64,000 nt of DNA from Thalassospira lucentensis (GTDB lineage Bacteria > Pseudomonadota > Alphaproteobacteria > Rhodospirillales > Thalassospiraceae), in assembly GCF_001613805.1 (NCBI RefSeq), contig NZ_LPVY01000007.1:30960-94959 (forward strand), read 5' to 3'. Below the pieces are notes generated by a model. It was given only the letters and a program-made list of their open reading frames with translations. It did no database searches and was not told the origin of the DNA. Shown one piece after another: positions 53,745-62,623 of the stretch. A program made the position numbers and the translations under genes. Each line of letters starts with the position of its first letter. Position 1 is the stretch's first letter.

Positions 53745-54686
53745 ATGCTTGATCTGATCGTTGGAAAAGTAGGACCTGTTTTTTTGACGATCCTGTGCGG
53801 TTATCTTTTGACCCGGTTTCGCGTCATCAGCCGCGAGGGAATCCCGTTCCTTGCCCGCCTTGCGATGAGCGCCTTTATTCCGGCAATGCTGTTTCAAACC
53901 CTGTCGCAATCGGACATCAGCGCCCATTTCGACTTACGTTTATGGGGCAGTTATTATGCCGGAGCCCTGCTTAACTTTGTTCTGGTGTTTATGGTTGCGC
54001 GTGCATGGCTGAAGGCCAGAACGGACGAGGCGGCAATCACCGCAATGGGCGGGGTTTTCTCAAATATTGTGTTACTCGGCATCCCGCTGGTTCAGGCTGT
54101 ATACGGTGAAGAGGGGCTTGTGCCGCTTCTGATTATCCTGTCGATCCATCCGCTGACTTTGCTGGGATTGACTGTAATGATCGTTGAAGGTTTGCGTTCC
54201 AGCGGTGGGCATTGGTTACCAAATGTCGCTGGCAGTGTGGCTAGGGTGCTGCGTAATCCGATTATTGTTGCGATTATTCTGGGTGTGCTGGCGTCCCTGA
54301 TTGATCTTCGATTGCCCGAAATGATTGATGGAACGTTGGAACGTTTCCGGACCGCGGGCCCGACGATTGCATTGTTGCTGGTTGGGGCCGGGCTTTACGG
54401 TCAGTCGGTTCGCGGCAATATGTCTGCAAGCATGTTGTGCACGGTTGCAAAAATGTTCGTGCAGCCTGTTCTGGTGTTCCTGGTTGCGCATTTTGTTTTC
54501 GATCTGCAGCCGCTGTGGCTGACAATTGTGGTGCTGATTGCGGCCCTTCCCGCCGGAGCCAATGTGGCAATCATTGCCGGCAGCTATAATGTCTGTATCG
54601 ACCGTTCCTCGACCACGATCCTGATTACAACGCTGATCAGTGTGATCACCCTGCCGCTTATTGTGCTTTACGCTGGGCCGTATTGA
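53745..54686 (+). CDS. AEC family transporter (auxin efflux carrier-like)
   Basis: This 313-residue membrane protein has about ten hydrophobic segments. Family wording is visible: GPVFLTILCGYLLTRFRVIS at the start, GGVFSNIVLLGIPLVQAVYG (the NxGxxG-like region) and LIAALPAGANVAIIAGSY near the end. Bacterial members move malonate or other small organic acids. The ATG at 53745 follows GGGGGAAA; an earlier ATG at 53697 has no site. It overlaps the convergent oxidoreductase gene by 19 bases. Confidence 0.85.
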   Translation: MLDLIVGKVGPVFLTILCGYLLTRFRVISREGIPFLARLAMSAFIPAMLFQTLSQSDISAHFDLRLWGSYYAGALLNFVLVFMVARAWLKARTDEAAITAMGGVFSNIVLLGIPLVQAVYGEEGLVPLLIILSIHPLTLLGLTVMIVEGLRSSGGHWLPNVAGSVARVLRNPIIVAIILGVLASLIDLRLPEMIDGTLERFRTAGPTIALLLVGAGLYGQSVRGNMSASMLCTVAKMFVQPVLVFLVAHFVFDLQPLWLTIVVLIAALPAGANVAIIAGSYNVCIDRSSTTILITTLISVITLPLIVLYAGPY

Positions 54687-56767
54687 TTATCACCACTCGC
54701 GGCACCAAGGATCTGATCCATCAGATGTATTTCTGCGTCGATACCGGGGATGCGGGGATTGTGGATTCCTGACTTAATTGTATCGAGGAAGGCGGCAATG
54801 GCATCGTCATGCCCCTTGTCCGGGCTGGTCAATAATGGCTTTCGCAGGATTGTCGTGCCATTTATCAACAGTTTTCGCCAATCATTCATGACTGCAGCAA
54901 AGCCCGGTGCAGATACTTCCAGAACTTCCTTTGGTGTGTTCTTTCGGGCGGGGCGCAGATAGGAAACTTCTCCGCGCGATCCATCGGCGAAGGTCAGGTG
55001 CCAAATGCTGTCTCCGGCTTCGCGTTCAATCCAGTCGCATTGCAATCGGATCAGTTCAGTTTCGGCGAGGGCTGAAATCAGATCGATAAAATGGCTGATT
55101 TCGCCGATTGTTCGTCCGCCCTGTCCCTGTCGGTTAAGCCAGTGGTCGGTGGGGATAGGAGCAGGGCGAACCTGATAGCGAAACTGTATTTTACCTTTTG
55201 GCAGATGCTTTTTCAGCATTGCCGCCATGGGGGTGAAGCGCCTGTTATGCCCGACCATGAAGATTTGCGGGCTATTTTGTTTCGCAACTTTCCCGAGGGC
55301 TTCAAGCTGTTCCCGGCTGACGCAAAGCGGTTTTTCCAGCCAGACATGTTTCCCTGCATTTAATGCCTTGCAGGCAAGGTCGGCATGACTGTCATGGCGG
55401 GTGGCAATGAAAACCGTGTCGATATCCGGACTTGCAAGAATGTCTTCCGCAGCGGCGAATGCGGTCGCATCGGGAAATTGACGCCGGATCGCAAGGGCCG
55501 AGAGGCAGGACTGCGAAACGACGGCCTTGATTGTGGTGTCCTCTTGTTGTCTTAGTCGCGGCAGCAAGGTACTGACCATATAATTCCCGGCACCGATCAA
55601 TCCAATTCTGATTGTGCTGTCACTGGCGGTATTGATCTGCACTGCCGGTTTATATGCTTTGGGGCGGTTATCGACATTCTGATACCGGATGACGGTTGCC
55701 ATCATCGACGGGGAGCCAAGAAAATCGGCGGCATCTTCCAGATCAATCTGCTGCGAAACAAGCGGGGTCGGATCCAGTTTGCCGCTTTTAAGAAGGGCAA
55801 GGGCCGCTTGCATGTTACGTTTCACGGTCCAGCGCGCGTGGCCGATCGGGTAATCCTGTCCTAATTGCTCGTAGTTTGGGTCATATCGGCCCGGACCATA
55901 GGATCGCACCTGCCGTATGGTGATTTCCTTGCGATATAGAATGTTCCGGGATGCCTTTGGGGTGATGTCTCCGACACAGACAATGATGCCGCGATCCCGG
56001 CAAAGTCGTGCCGCGGCTTCAATTATGGTGCCGGTTTCATTGCCGCTGGTGCAGATCAAAACAGCATCAAACTGATCCGCTGGTGCGTTTCGGATTTCCG
56101 CGTATGAGTTGCTGGCTCCGCTTGCCATTGCCATATCCCTGCGTTCCGGCACAGGTTCTATCGCGGTTACAATTGCGCCAGCCGCAATTGCCGTTTGGGT
56201 CACCAACTGGCCGATCAGACCGCATCCGATCACCGCAACCCTATGCCCGATAACAAGCTCGCCTTGCCGAACGGCATGCAGTGCAATGGCGTAAAGGGTG
56301 GCAAAGGTGGCTTTTTCGCTGGTAACGGCATCCGGGACGGAGCAGGCCAGATTACGCGGGACAATATTGTATTCGGCATGGCTCGCATGGCCCAAACCAG
56401 CACAGGCAACACGTTGCCCGATATCAAATTCAGTGACATCCTGGGCCACTGCTACAACGATCCCGCAACTGGCATATCCGGTCGCCATCGGCCTGCCGAG
56501 CCTTCCCTTTACGGCATTGATCGTTGCCAATGCCCCGTCGCGGCGAAACTTTTCAATGGTCAATGCCACCAGATCCGGCCGTTGCCATGCCTTGCGTATG
56601 AGGGATGCTTTTGTTTCGTCTGCCTGCTGCCTTTCGGTGCCTGTGCTGATGACGGATATTTCGGTACGGACCATGATGGTGCCGGGCAACAGGGCGGGAA
56701 CGGGACAATCGGTAACAGCAATCCGTCTTTCACCGGGAAATCGCAACAATGCCCGCATATCCGTCAT
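54668..56767 (-). CDS. Fused zinc-type alcohol dehydrogenase and Gfo/Idh/MocA oxidoreductase
   Basis: This 699-residue protein has two dehydrogenase domains. Residues about 1-350 are a medium-chain dehydrogenase (VAVIGCGLIGQLVTQTAIAA is its Rossmann motif; YGPGRYDPNYEQLGQDYP is typical of this fused class). Residues about 370-690 are a Gfo/Idh/MocA domain (IGLIGAGNYMVSTLLPRLRQ; VWLEKPLCVSREQLEALGKV has the EKP motif). Such fused enzymes usually lie in polysaccharide loci and probably modify a sugar nucleotide. The start at 56767 follows GGGA; the longer upstream frame is unlike the family. Confidence 0.85.
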   Translation of the reverse strand: MTDMRALLRFPGERRIAVTDCPVPALLPGTIMVRTEISVISTGTERQQADETKASLIRKAWQRPDLVALTIEKFRRDGALATINAVKGRLGRPMATGYASCGIVVAVAQDVTEFDIGQRVACAGLGHASHAEYNIVPRNLACSVPDAVTSEKATFATLYAIALHAVRQGELVIGHRVAVIGCGLIGQLVTQTAIAAGAIVTAIEPVPERRDMAMASGASNSYAEIRNAPADQFDAVLICTSGNETGTIIEAAARLCRDRGIIVCVGDITPKASRNILYRKEITIRQVRSYGPGRYDPNYEQLGQDYPIGHARWTVKRNMQAALALLKSGKLDPTPLVSQQIDLEDAADFLGSPSMMATVIRYQNVDNRPKAYKPAVQINTASDSTIRIGLIGAGNYMVSTLLPRLRQQEDTTIKAVVSQSCLSALAIRRQFPDATAFAAAEDILASPDIDTVFIATRHDSHADLACKALNAGKHVWLEKPLCVSREQLEALGKVAKQNSPQIFMVGHNRRFTPMAAMLKKHLPKGKIQFRYQVRPAPIPTDHWLNRQGQGGRTIGEISHFIDLISALAETELIRLQCDWIEREAGDSIWHLTFADGSRGEVSYLRPARKNTPKEVLEVSAPGFAAVMNDWRKLLINGTTILRKPLLTSPDKGHDDAIAAFLDTIKSGIHNPRIPGIDAEIHLMDQILGAASGDNQYGPA

Positions 56768-56905
56768 AATACCATCCCGATGCACGTTATCGATGAAATA
56801 TAATACAGGAATTAAATCATATCGGTTTGTGCAGGTCGATCCGTCATTGACGGAACTTGGGCAGGCGTTTAGCAAAGCCGATGTCATAATCACGGAAACG
56901 GCAGC

Positions 56906-58051
56906 ATGAAAAAAACGGTGACAATGCAGCGCAGACGTAAATTGATGTTCGTTTGTGGAGAGGATTGGTCCTTTGTTTCTCATCGTCTCGGTTTGGGGCG
57001 TGCTGCACTTGTGAGGGGTGACGAGGTGATCGTCGCATGTAATGCTAATGAAGCTGCGGTGAAACTCCGGGCCGAGGGCTTCCGTGTTGTTGATGTGCCG
57101 ATTGCTCGTGGTGGACTCAGTCCCATAAAATCATTGAAGACGATTAAAGCACTCGCATGTCTGATCCGGCGCGAACGACCGGATATTGTCATAAATGTCG
57201 CAATTCAATGTGTTGTTTTGTCTGCATTGGCAGGGCTATTGGTCGGCGTACGTCGTTCGGTAAACATGGTAACCGGACTTGGTTTCATGTTTGTGTCAAA
57301 TGGAGCAAAGGCGCGCCTCGTTCGCTCGGTGGTTTCGATGTTGATGCGCATATATGCCCGGTGCCCGTCGATCCATGTCATTGTCCAGAATTCCGATGAC
57401 TTTGAGTTGATGCGAGGGCTTGGGTTTAGTCAGAAGCGCCTCTCGCTTGTGCGCGGCTCCGGGGTAGATATCAGACAATTCTGTCCGGGAAAGCCAGAGA
57501 GAAGACATGATGAGCGTAAAACAGCAATCTTTGTAGCCCGGATGTTATGGTCCAAGGGGCTGGCTGAACTGGTTGAAGCTGCAGGTATACTGAAAGACAG
57601 GGGATTCAATTACCGTGTGCTTTTGGTCGGGGATATTGACCCGGCAAATCCGGATTCCGCTGATATGGAAAGTCTTGTGAAATGGCAACAGGATGGATTG
57701 TTGGAATGGCTTGGTAAACGAAGCGACATCGCCGATTTACTTAGGCAGTCTGATCTTGCTGTTTTGCCTTCATGGCGTGAAGGCTTGCCTAAATCTCTGC
57801 TGGAAGCGGCTGCCAGTGGTTTGGCGATGGTGGCATCAGATGTTCCCGGCTGCCGCGAAATCGTCAAGCATAACCAGACAGGATTTCTGGTTCCGATGCG
57901 CGATGCTGGGGCTTTGGCGCAGGCGATTGAAGACCTGATGGAAGATGATACAAAGCGCGAGGCGTTGGGGCGGAATGCACGCATCTTGGTCGAACAGGAG
58001 CTTTGCGACGCCGTGGTCATTCGAAAAACGCTTGATATTATATCTGCTTAG
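56906..58051 (+). CDS. Glycosyltransferase family 4
   Basis: This 381-residue GT-B enzyme has an N-terminal acceptor domain (FVCGEDWSFVSHRLGLGRAA) and the C-terminal nucleotide-sugar domain. FVARMLWSKGLAELVEAAGI and LPSWREGLPKSLLEAAASGL contain the EX7E motif of GT4 retaining transferases. It probably adds a hexose or acetamido-sugar to a lipid-linked surface glycan at the cytoplasmic face. It is divergent from the fused oxidoreductase gene, supporting a shared glycan role. Base composition is visibly less GC-rich than neighbouring genes. Confidence 0.87.
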   Translation: MKKTVTMQRRRKLMFVCGEDWSFVSHRLGLGRAALVRGDEVIVACNANEAAVKLRAEGFRVVDVPIARGGLSPIKSLKTIKALACLIRRERPDIVINVAIQCVVLSALAGLLVGVRRSVNMVTGLGFMFVSNGAKARLVRSVVSMLMRIYARCPSIHVIVQNSDDFELMRGLGFSQKRLSLVRGSGVDIRQFCPGKPERRHDERKTAIFVARMLWSKGLAELVEAAGILKDRGFNYRVLLVGDIDPANPDSADMESLVKWQQDGLLEWLGKRSDIADLLRQSDLAVLPSWREGLPKSLLEAAASGLAMVASDVPGCREIVKHNQTGFLVPMRDAGALAQAIEDLMEDDTKREALGRNARILVEQELCDAVVIRKTLDIISA

Positions 58052-58130
58052 GCTAACGGCATTATTCGCGGAACGCGTATTCGTTTAATGCCAAGCCCCT
58101 AAAAGAACAACCGTTTCGAATTATTAGGAA

Positions 58131-58157
58131 GGGTCCCGTATATCGGGACCTTTTTAT
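58131..58157 (+). terminator. Terminator after the glycosyltransferase gene
   Basis: Stem GGTCCCG / CGGGACC with loop TATAT is followed by TTTTTATTTT. Confidence 0.88.
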
Positions 58158-58194
58158 TTTCTGAAATTCTCCATTGCTATCAGATTTCATTTTT

Positions 58195-58209
58195 TGTATA
58201 CAATATACA
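58195..58209 (+). promoter_or_regulatory. Candidate GntR operator of the hydroxyproline operon
   Basis: TGTATA-CAA-TATACA is a perfect inverted repeat, 95 bases before the deaminase start. It includes the overlapping palindrome TTGTATACAA. Short AT-rich palindromes with GT/AC cores are usual targets of FadR/FCD-type GntR regulators, and one is encoded in the operon. Confidence 0.55.
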
Positions 58210-58304
58210 TTAACGCAATCAGAGCCTGTAAATTTACGGGTTTTAGCGATCAAGCGGTCTGACCCGATAATGGGGCACGCGACCAAATCAGGAGGTTACT
58301 TTCC

Positions 58305-59201
58305 ATGCAGGTAAACTGGACTGGCGTATTCCCCGCCGTTGCCACCCAGATGAATGAAGATGGTTCAATCGATTACGATATGACCGCTCACCAGATTGAA
58401 GCACTGATCAAGGCCGGTGTTGACGGCCTCGTCATGCTGGGCTCGGTTGGCGAGAACGCAGCCCTTGAACCGGAAGAAAAAATCGCGGTTCTGAAGCTTG
58501 CTGTTGAAGTTACCAATGGTCGTATACCGGTTTTGTCGGGTGTTGCTGAAAACTCGACCCAAGCTGCCATCCGTTATGTTCAGAAATGCGAGGAACTTGG
58601 TGCTGACGGCCTGATGCTTCTGCCGGGCATGATCTATACCGCCGATCCGCGCGAAAATATCGAGCATTTCCGTTCGGTCGCGGCCAAGACCAAGCTTCCG
58701 ATCATGATCTATAACAACCCGGGTGCCTATCGCATCGATATCAAGCCGAAAGAATTCAACCAGCTTGCCGATGTGAAAAACCTGGTCGCGATCAAGGAAA
58801 GCTCAGGCGATCCGCGTCGTATTACCGACATCTATAATGCCTGCGGTGATCGTTTCGTTCTGTTCTGTGGCATGGATGACCTTGTCATGGAAACCCAGGT
58901 TCTGGGTGCGGTTGGCTGGATTTCGGGCTTTACCGATGCTTTCCCGCAGGAATCGGTCGCACTTTGGAAGCTGCTGTCTGAGGGAAAATACAAGAAAGCG
59001 CTTGAAATCTATCGCTGGTTCACCCCGGTCCTGCATATGGATGTTCATGCCAAGCTTGTTCAGTATATCAAACTGGCACAGGAGATGACCGGCGTGGGTA
59101 AGGCCCATGTCCGTGCTCCGCGTCTGCCGCTGGTTGGCGAGGAGATGGAACGCATTCGCGCAACCATCCAGAAAGCCATCGACACACGCCCGAAACTTTA
59201 A
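58305..59201 (+). CDS. DapA-family lyase, probable pyrroline-4-hydroxy-2-carboxylate deaminase
   Basis: This 298-residue TIM-barrel aldolase-fold enzyme has the Schiff-base lysine in LVAIKESSGDPRR (about residue 165), the YNNPGAYR tyrosine, and GSVGENAALEPEE. The generic label would be dihydrodipicolinate synthase. Its neighbours, a D-hydroxyproline oxidase and a 4-hydroxyproline epimerase, point to deamination of 1-pyrroline-4-hydroxy-2-carboxylate to 2-oxoglutarate semialdehyde. AGGAGG precedes the ATG. It is the first gene of the operon. Confidence 0.85.
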   Translation: MQVNWTGVFPAVATQMNEDGSIDYDMTAHQIEALIKAGVDGLVMLGSVGENAALEPEEKIAVLKLAVEVTNGRIPVLSGVAENSTQAAIRYVQKCEELGADGLMLLPGMIYTADPRENIEHFRSVAAKTKLPIMIYNNPGAYRIDIKPKEFNQLADVKNLVAIKESSGDPRRITDIYNACGDRFVLFCGMDDLVMETQVLGAVGWISGFTDAFPQESVALWKLLSEGKYKKALEIYRWFTPVLHMDVHAKLVQYIKLAQEMTGVGKAHVRAPRLPLVGEEMERIRATIQKAIDTRPKL

Positions 59202-59281
59202 TTCGGTTTGCAATCAACGCATTCATCGCATCAGCTTCGTAAGGCGTGATTGCATCTGCGTATGTTTTGGTGGCAAGTGGG

Positions 59282-59310
59282 AACTCTCCTGCGATTTTCG
59301 CAGGGGAGTT
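59282..59310 (+). other. Stem-loop between the deaminase and oxidase genes
   Basis: AACTCTCCTGCG and CGCAGGGGAGTT form a 12-bp stem with one T-G pair and loop ATTTT, in the 177-base gap. No proper T run follows, so it may set relative expression rather than end transcription. Confidence 0.5.
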
Positions 59311-59378
59311 TGCTGCCATCTGGCACGAGACGAGAGATCAAGATAAAAGCGCACATCAAAGCAGTCAGGGCCCGGAAC

Positions 59379-60668
59379 ATGCCAAAACCTTCTTCCGCTT
59401 TAAAGTCCCCCTCACAGTCAAATCAGCATGCCGTCGTTGTCGGCTCCGGGATAGTCGGGGTCAATGTCGGTTTGGCTCTTTTGAAGAAGGGCTATGACGT
59501 CACCCTTCTGGATCGCGGAGAACCGGGGATGGGAGCATCCTTTGGCAATGCTGGAGGGATTGCCGTCACGGAATGCGCGCCTGTTGCCATGCCGGGGGGC
59601 TGGACAAATGTGCCCGGCTGGCTGATGGATCCGCTGGGGCCGCTTTCGGTGCGCTGGTCCTATTTGCCCAAAATGATGCCGTGGCTGATCCGTTTTCTGG
59701 CCGCCAGTTCGAAAAGCCGAGTAGAGCAGATTGCAACCGAATTAGCAGCCATCCTCAACCGCGCCTGGGAAGATTACGATCCGGTGATCGCAGAAGCAGG
59801 CCTTTCCGGTGCGGTGTTTAAAAAAGAAGGCGCCATGGGTGTTTATCGCAGCGAGAAAACACGCCGCGATGCCGAATATGGAATTGATCTTCGCCGTCGT
59901 AATGGTGTCAAAATTCGTGACCTAACCAAGGACGAGGTCATGGATATTGAGCCTGATCTTGCCCCAATCTTCGCCTGCGGCGTGATGGAGGAGGACTGGG
60001 GCCGGGTTCTTGACCCGTTCCGAATTGTTACCGGCTTTTACAAGCATTTTCTGGAACGTGGAGGGAAGTTCCAGAATGCCGAGGTTACCGATTTCGTTTA
60101 CCACGACGGCAAACCGCGTGCCGCGATAACGGTACAAGGCGATCAGATTACCTTCGACAAGATTGTCATTGCTTGTGGCGCATGGTCAAAAACGCTGGCC
60201 AAACGGCTTGGCTCCTCTGTGCCTCTTGATACCGAGCGCGGCTATAATACAACAGTGCCCTATAATGGTGTCAGGCTTTCGCGTATGGTCATTTGTGCTG
60301 ATGACAGCTTTGTTCTGACCCCGATGGAAATGGGCATTCGTGTGGGTGGTGCCGTTGAACTTGGCGGGCTGGTTGCCGCCCCCAATTATAATCGCGCCAA
60401 GGCTCTTTTTGCCAAAGGCAAAGAAGTTCTTCCGAAGCTCAGCGCCGAAGGCGGGACCGAATGGATGGGCTTCCGTCCCTCGATGCCGGATTCCAAACCG
60501 GTGATTTCGGCAAGCCCCAAACATGAAAATGTCTTCTTCGCATTCGGTCACGGTCATCTTGGCCTGACCATGGCGGCCACCACCGGACGGCTTATTGCTG
60601 ATCTGGTGAGTGATGCGACTGCCCCCATTAACGTGACCCCGTATCGTATTGATCGTTTCCAAGGATAA
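59379..60668 (+). CDS. D-hydroxyproline (D-amino acid) oxidase/dehydrogenase
   Basis: This 429-residue DAO-family flavoprotein has the FAD motif VVVGSGIVGVNVGLALLKKG near residues 19-38, GASFGNAGGIA, and the C-terminal GHGHLGLTMAATTGRLIADL. It should oxidise cis-4-hydroxy-D-proline to the pyrroline substrate of the deaminase. The ATG at 59379 is used (AGGG nine bases upstream); an open frame of 43 further codons upstream crosses the stem-loop and looks non-coding. The epimerase gene follows after 11 bases. Confidence 0.87.
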   Translation: MPKPSSALKSPSQSNQHAVVVGSGIVGVNVGLALLKKGYDVTLLDRGEPGMGASFGNAGGIAVTECAPVAMPGGWTNVPGWLMDPLGPLSVRWSYLPKMMPWLIRFLAASSKSRVEQIATELAAILNRAWEDYDPVIAEAGLSGAVFKKEGAMGVYRSEKTRRDAEYGIDLRRRNGVKIRDLTKDEVMDIEPDLAPIFACGVMEEDWGRVLDPFRIVTGFYKHFLERGGKFQNAEVTDFVYHDGKPRAAITVQGDQITFDKIVIACGAWSKTLAKRLGSSVPLDTERGYNTTVPYNGVRLSRMVICADDSFVLTPMEMGIRVGGAVELGGLVAAPNYNRAKALFAKGKEVLPKLSAEGGTEWMGFRPSMPDSKPVISASPKHENVFFAFGHGHLGLTMAATTGRLIADLVSDATAPINVTPYRIDRFQG

Positions 60669-60679
60669 GGCCGCACCAA

Positions 60680-61681
60680 ATGGTAAAACACAGCTTCTTC
60701 TGTATTGATGGACATACCTGCGGCAATCCGGTGCGTGTGGTTGCAGGCGGCGGACCAAAGCTTGAAGGTGCAAACATGCTCGAAAAACGGGCGCATTTTC
60801 TGGCGGAGTATGACTGGATCAGGACCGGGTTGATGTTCGAGCCGCGCGGCCATGACATCATGTCGGGCTCGATCCTTTATGAACCGACGCGCGACGATTG
60901 TGACGTTGCCATCCTGTTTATCGAAACATCCGGCTGCCTGCCGATGTGTGGTCATGGCACGATCGGAACGGTCACCATGGCGATTGAGGAAGGTCTGGTA
61001 AAGCCGAAGATCCCAGGCGTGCTGCGCCTTGAAACACCGGCCGGTCTTGTGATTGCCGAATATAAACAGGTTGGCGATTACGTGGAATCGGTCAAACTGA
61101 CCAATGTGCCATCCTTCCTTTATAAAACAGATATCGAGGTCGACTGTCCCGATCTCGGTCCGATCAAGGTGGATGTCGCCTATGGCGGGAATTTCTATGC
61201 GATTGTTGAGCCGCAGGAAAACTTCCGCGATATGGCCGACTACACTGTTGGTGATTTTCAGCGTATCAGTCCGGAACTTCGCCGCCGTCTGAACGAGGTC
61301 GCCGAGTTCGTTCATCCTCTTCACCCCGATATCTCGGGCCTGTCGCATATACAGTGGACCGGCAAGCCGACCCAGCCTGACAGCACCCATCGCAATGCGG
61401 TGTTTTATGGCGACAAGGGGATTGATCGATCACCCTGTGGAACCGGCTCATCCGCCCGTCTGGCACAATTGGTCGGCAAGGGGCAATGGGACCCGGCGCA
61501 TGAGCTGGTCCATGAAAGCATTATCGGGTCGCAGTTCCGTGTCACCGTCGTCGAACAGACAAAAGTCGGAGACTATGACGCGGTGGTGCCGGGGATCGAA
61601 GGCTGGGCACGCAAGCATGGCTACAATACGATTTTCATCGATGATCGTGACCCTTACGCGCATGGATTTATCGTGAAATAG
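60680..61681 (+). CDS. 4-hydroxyproline 2-epimerase (proline racemase family)
   Basis: This 333-residue enzyme inverts C2 of trans-4-hydroxy-L-proline to the cis-D form. Both catalytic cysteines of the family are present: LPMCGHGTIG (about residue 90) and DRSPCGTGSSARLA (about residue 253). The two-cysteine arrangement distinguishes epimerases and racemases from the dehydratase type at the end of the window. With the oxidase and deaminase it forms the first three steps of hydroxyproline use. The last step, 2-oxoglutarate-semialdehyde dehydrogenase, is not encoded nearby. Confidence 0.92.
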   Translation: MVKHSFFCIDGHTCGNPVRVVAGGGPKLEGANMLEKRAHFLAEYDWIRTGLMFEPRGHDIMSGSILYEPTRDDCDVAILFIETSGCLPMCGHGTIGTVTMAIEEGLVKPKIPGVLRLETPAGLVIAEYKQVGDYVESVKLTNVPSFLYKTDIEVDCPDLGPIKVDVAYGGNFYAIVEPQENFRDMADYTVGDFQRISPELRRRLNEVAEFVHPLHPDISGLSHIQWTGKPTQPDSTHRNAVFYGDKGIDRSPCGTGSSARLAQLVGKGQWDPAHELVHESIIGSQFRVTVVEQTKVGDYDAVVPGIEGWARKHGYNTIFIDDRDPYAHGFIVK

Positions 61682-61852
61682 GCGTTTGATCGGGGCCGGT
61701 TTCTATTGGCAAACCCCTGATACCGTAGCGGCATGATTGCAATTGTATTGCGCCTAAACCAACGCATCGGTATGACTAGAAAAAGGGGGCGGTGACGTTT
61801 GGGGATATCAAGCCGGGCCCGATACCGCACAGGACAGATAAAAAGAGCCAAA

Positions 61853-62539
61853 ATGACCGCATCACCGCGTTTTACCCGCCGCACCATTACCGATCAGGTA
61901 ACCGAAGATTTGCGCGCCCGCATTCTGTCGGGTGATTTCCCGGCCGGGTTTCAGTTGCGTCAGGATGCGATTGCTACCGAATATAATGTTTCACGCATTC
62001 CGGTTCGCGAGGCTTTGCAACGTCTGGATGCCGAAGGACTGGTGTCGTTCCAGCCCCATAAGGGCGCGATTGTTGCTCATCTCTCGCTTGACGAGATCGA
62101 AGAGCTTTTTGAAGTTCGCAAAATGCTGGAATGTGAATTGCTGCGTCATGCGGTGCCGCGACTGACACCCGAAGACATCAAATCGGTCGAAGATATTCTG
62201 GCTGTTTACGACGAATCTTTCCGATCGGGTGATATTTCGAAATGGGGCGAACTTAACCGCGAATTCCACGATCGGCTATATCGTGCGTCGAACCGGCCCA
62301 AGACGCTCGAAATCATCCGCATGATTGGCAACAATACTGTCCGCTTTACACAAGCACAGCTTGCACTTTCCGGGGCAACTGATCGGGCAGAACGTGAACA
62401 TCACCATATTCTTGATGCCTGCAAGGCGCGGGATGTCGACTATGCGGTCGAACTCCTCGAAGCTCATATCGAAAATTCGAAAAACAGCCTGATCGAATGC
62501 CTGCGCGGGGCACGTGCCAGCGAAGGCTCTCCGAACTGA
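61853..62539 (+). CDS. GntR family regulator (FCD type) of hydroxyproline genes
   Basis: This 228-residue regulator has an N-terminal winged helix (LRQDAIATEYNVSRIPVREA, then LQRLDAEGLVSFQPHKGA) and a C-terminal all-helical FCD ligand domain (FEVRKMLECELLRHAVPRLT; REFHDRLYRASNRPK; EREHHHILDACKARD). The His/Asp pattern of FCD metal-binding sites is visible. The ATG at 61853 follows AGAG; the frame is open further upstream. It probably binds TGTATA-CAA-TATACA at 58195 and responds to hydroxyproline or a product. Confidence 0.88.
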   Translation: MTASPRFTRRTITDQVTEDLRARILSGDFPAGFQLRQDAIATEYNVSRIPVREALQRLDAEGLVSFQPHKGAIVAHLSLDEIEELFEVRKMLECELLRHAVPRLTPEDIKSVEDILAVYDESFRSGDISKWGELNREFHDRLYRASNRPKTLEIIRMIGNNTVRFTQAQLALSGATDRAEREHHHILDACKARDVDYAVELLEAHIENSKNSLIECLRGARASEGSPN

Positions 62540-62562
62540 CGACAAGATCATTGCAATCTATA

Positions 62563-62597
62563 ACAAAGGGACGCAGGATTTCGCCGCGTCCCTTTGT
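62563..62597. terminator. Bidirectional hairpin between the GntR and dehydratase genes
   Basis: ACAAAGGGACGC and GCGTCCCTTTGT form a perfect 12-bp stem around 11 bases. The stop codons of the convergent genes lie 24 and 27 bases away. The U runs are short. Confidence 0.75.
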
Positions 62598-62623
62598 ACT
62601 TTCGGTCGCAAGAAATTTGCGAA

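Noticed and set aside
58305..59201. Dihydrodipicolinate synthase of lysine synthesis (dapA)
   Set aside because: The fold is the same, but the operon with hydroxyproline oxidase and epimerase points to the pyrroline deaminase.
59250..59378. N-terminal extension of the D-hydroxyproline oxidase by 43 codons
   Set aside because: The extension runs through a 12-bp stem-loop, lacks a site, and precedes the normal FAD-motif spacing of the family.
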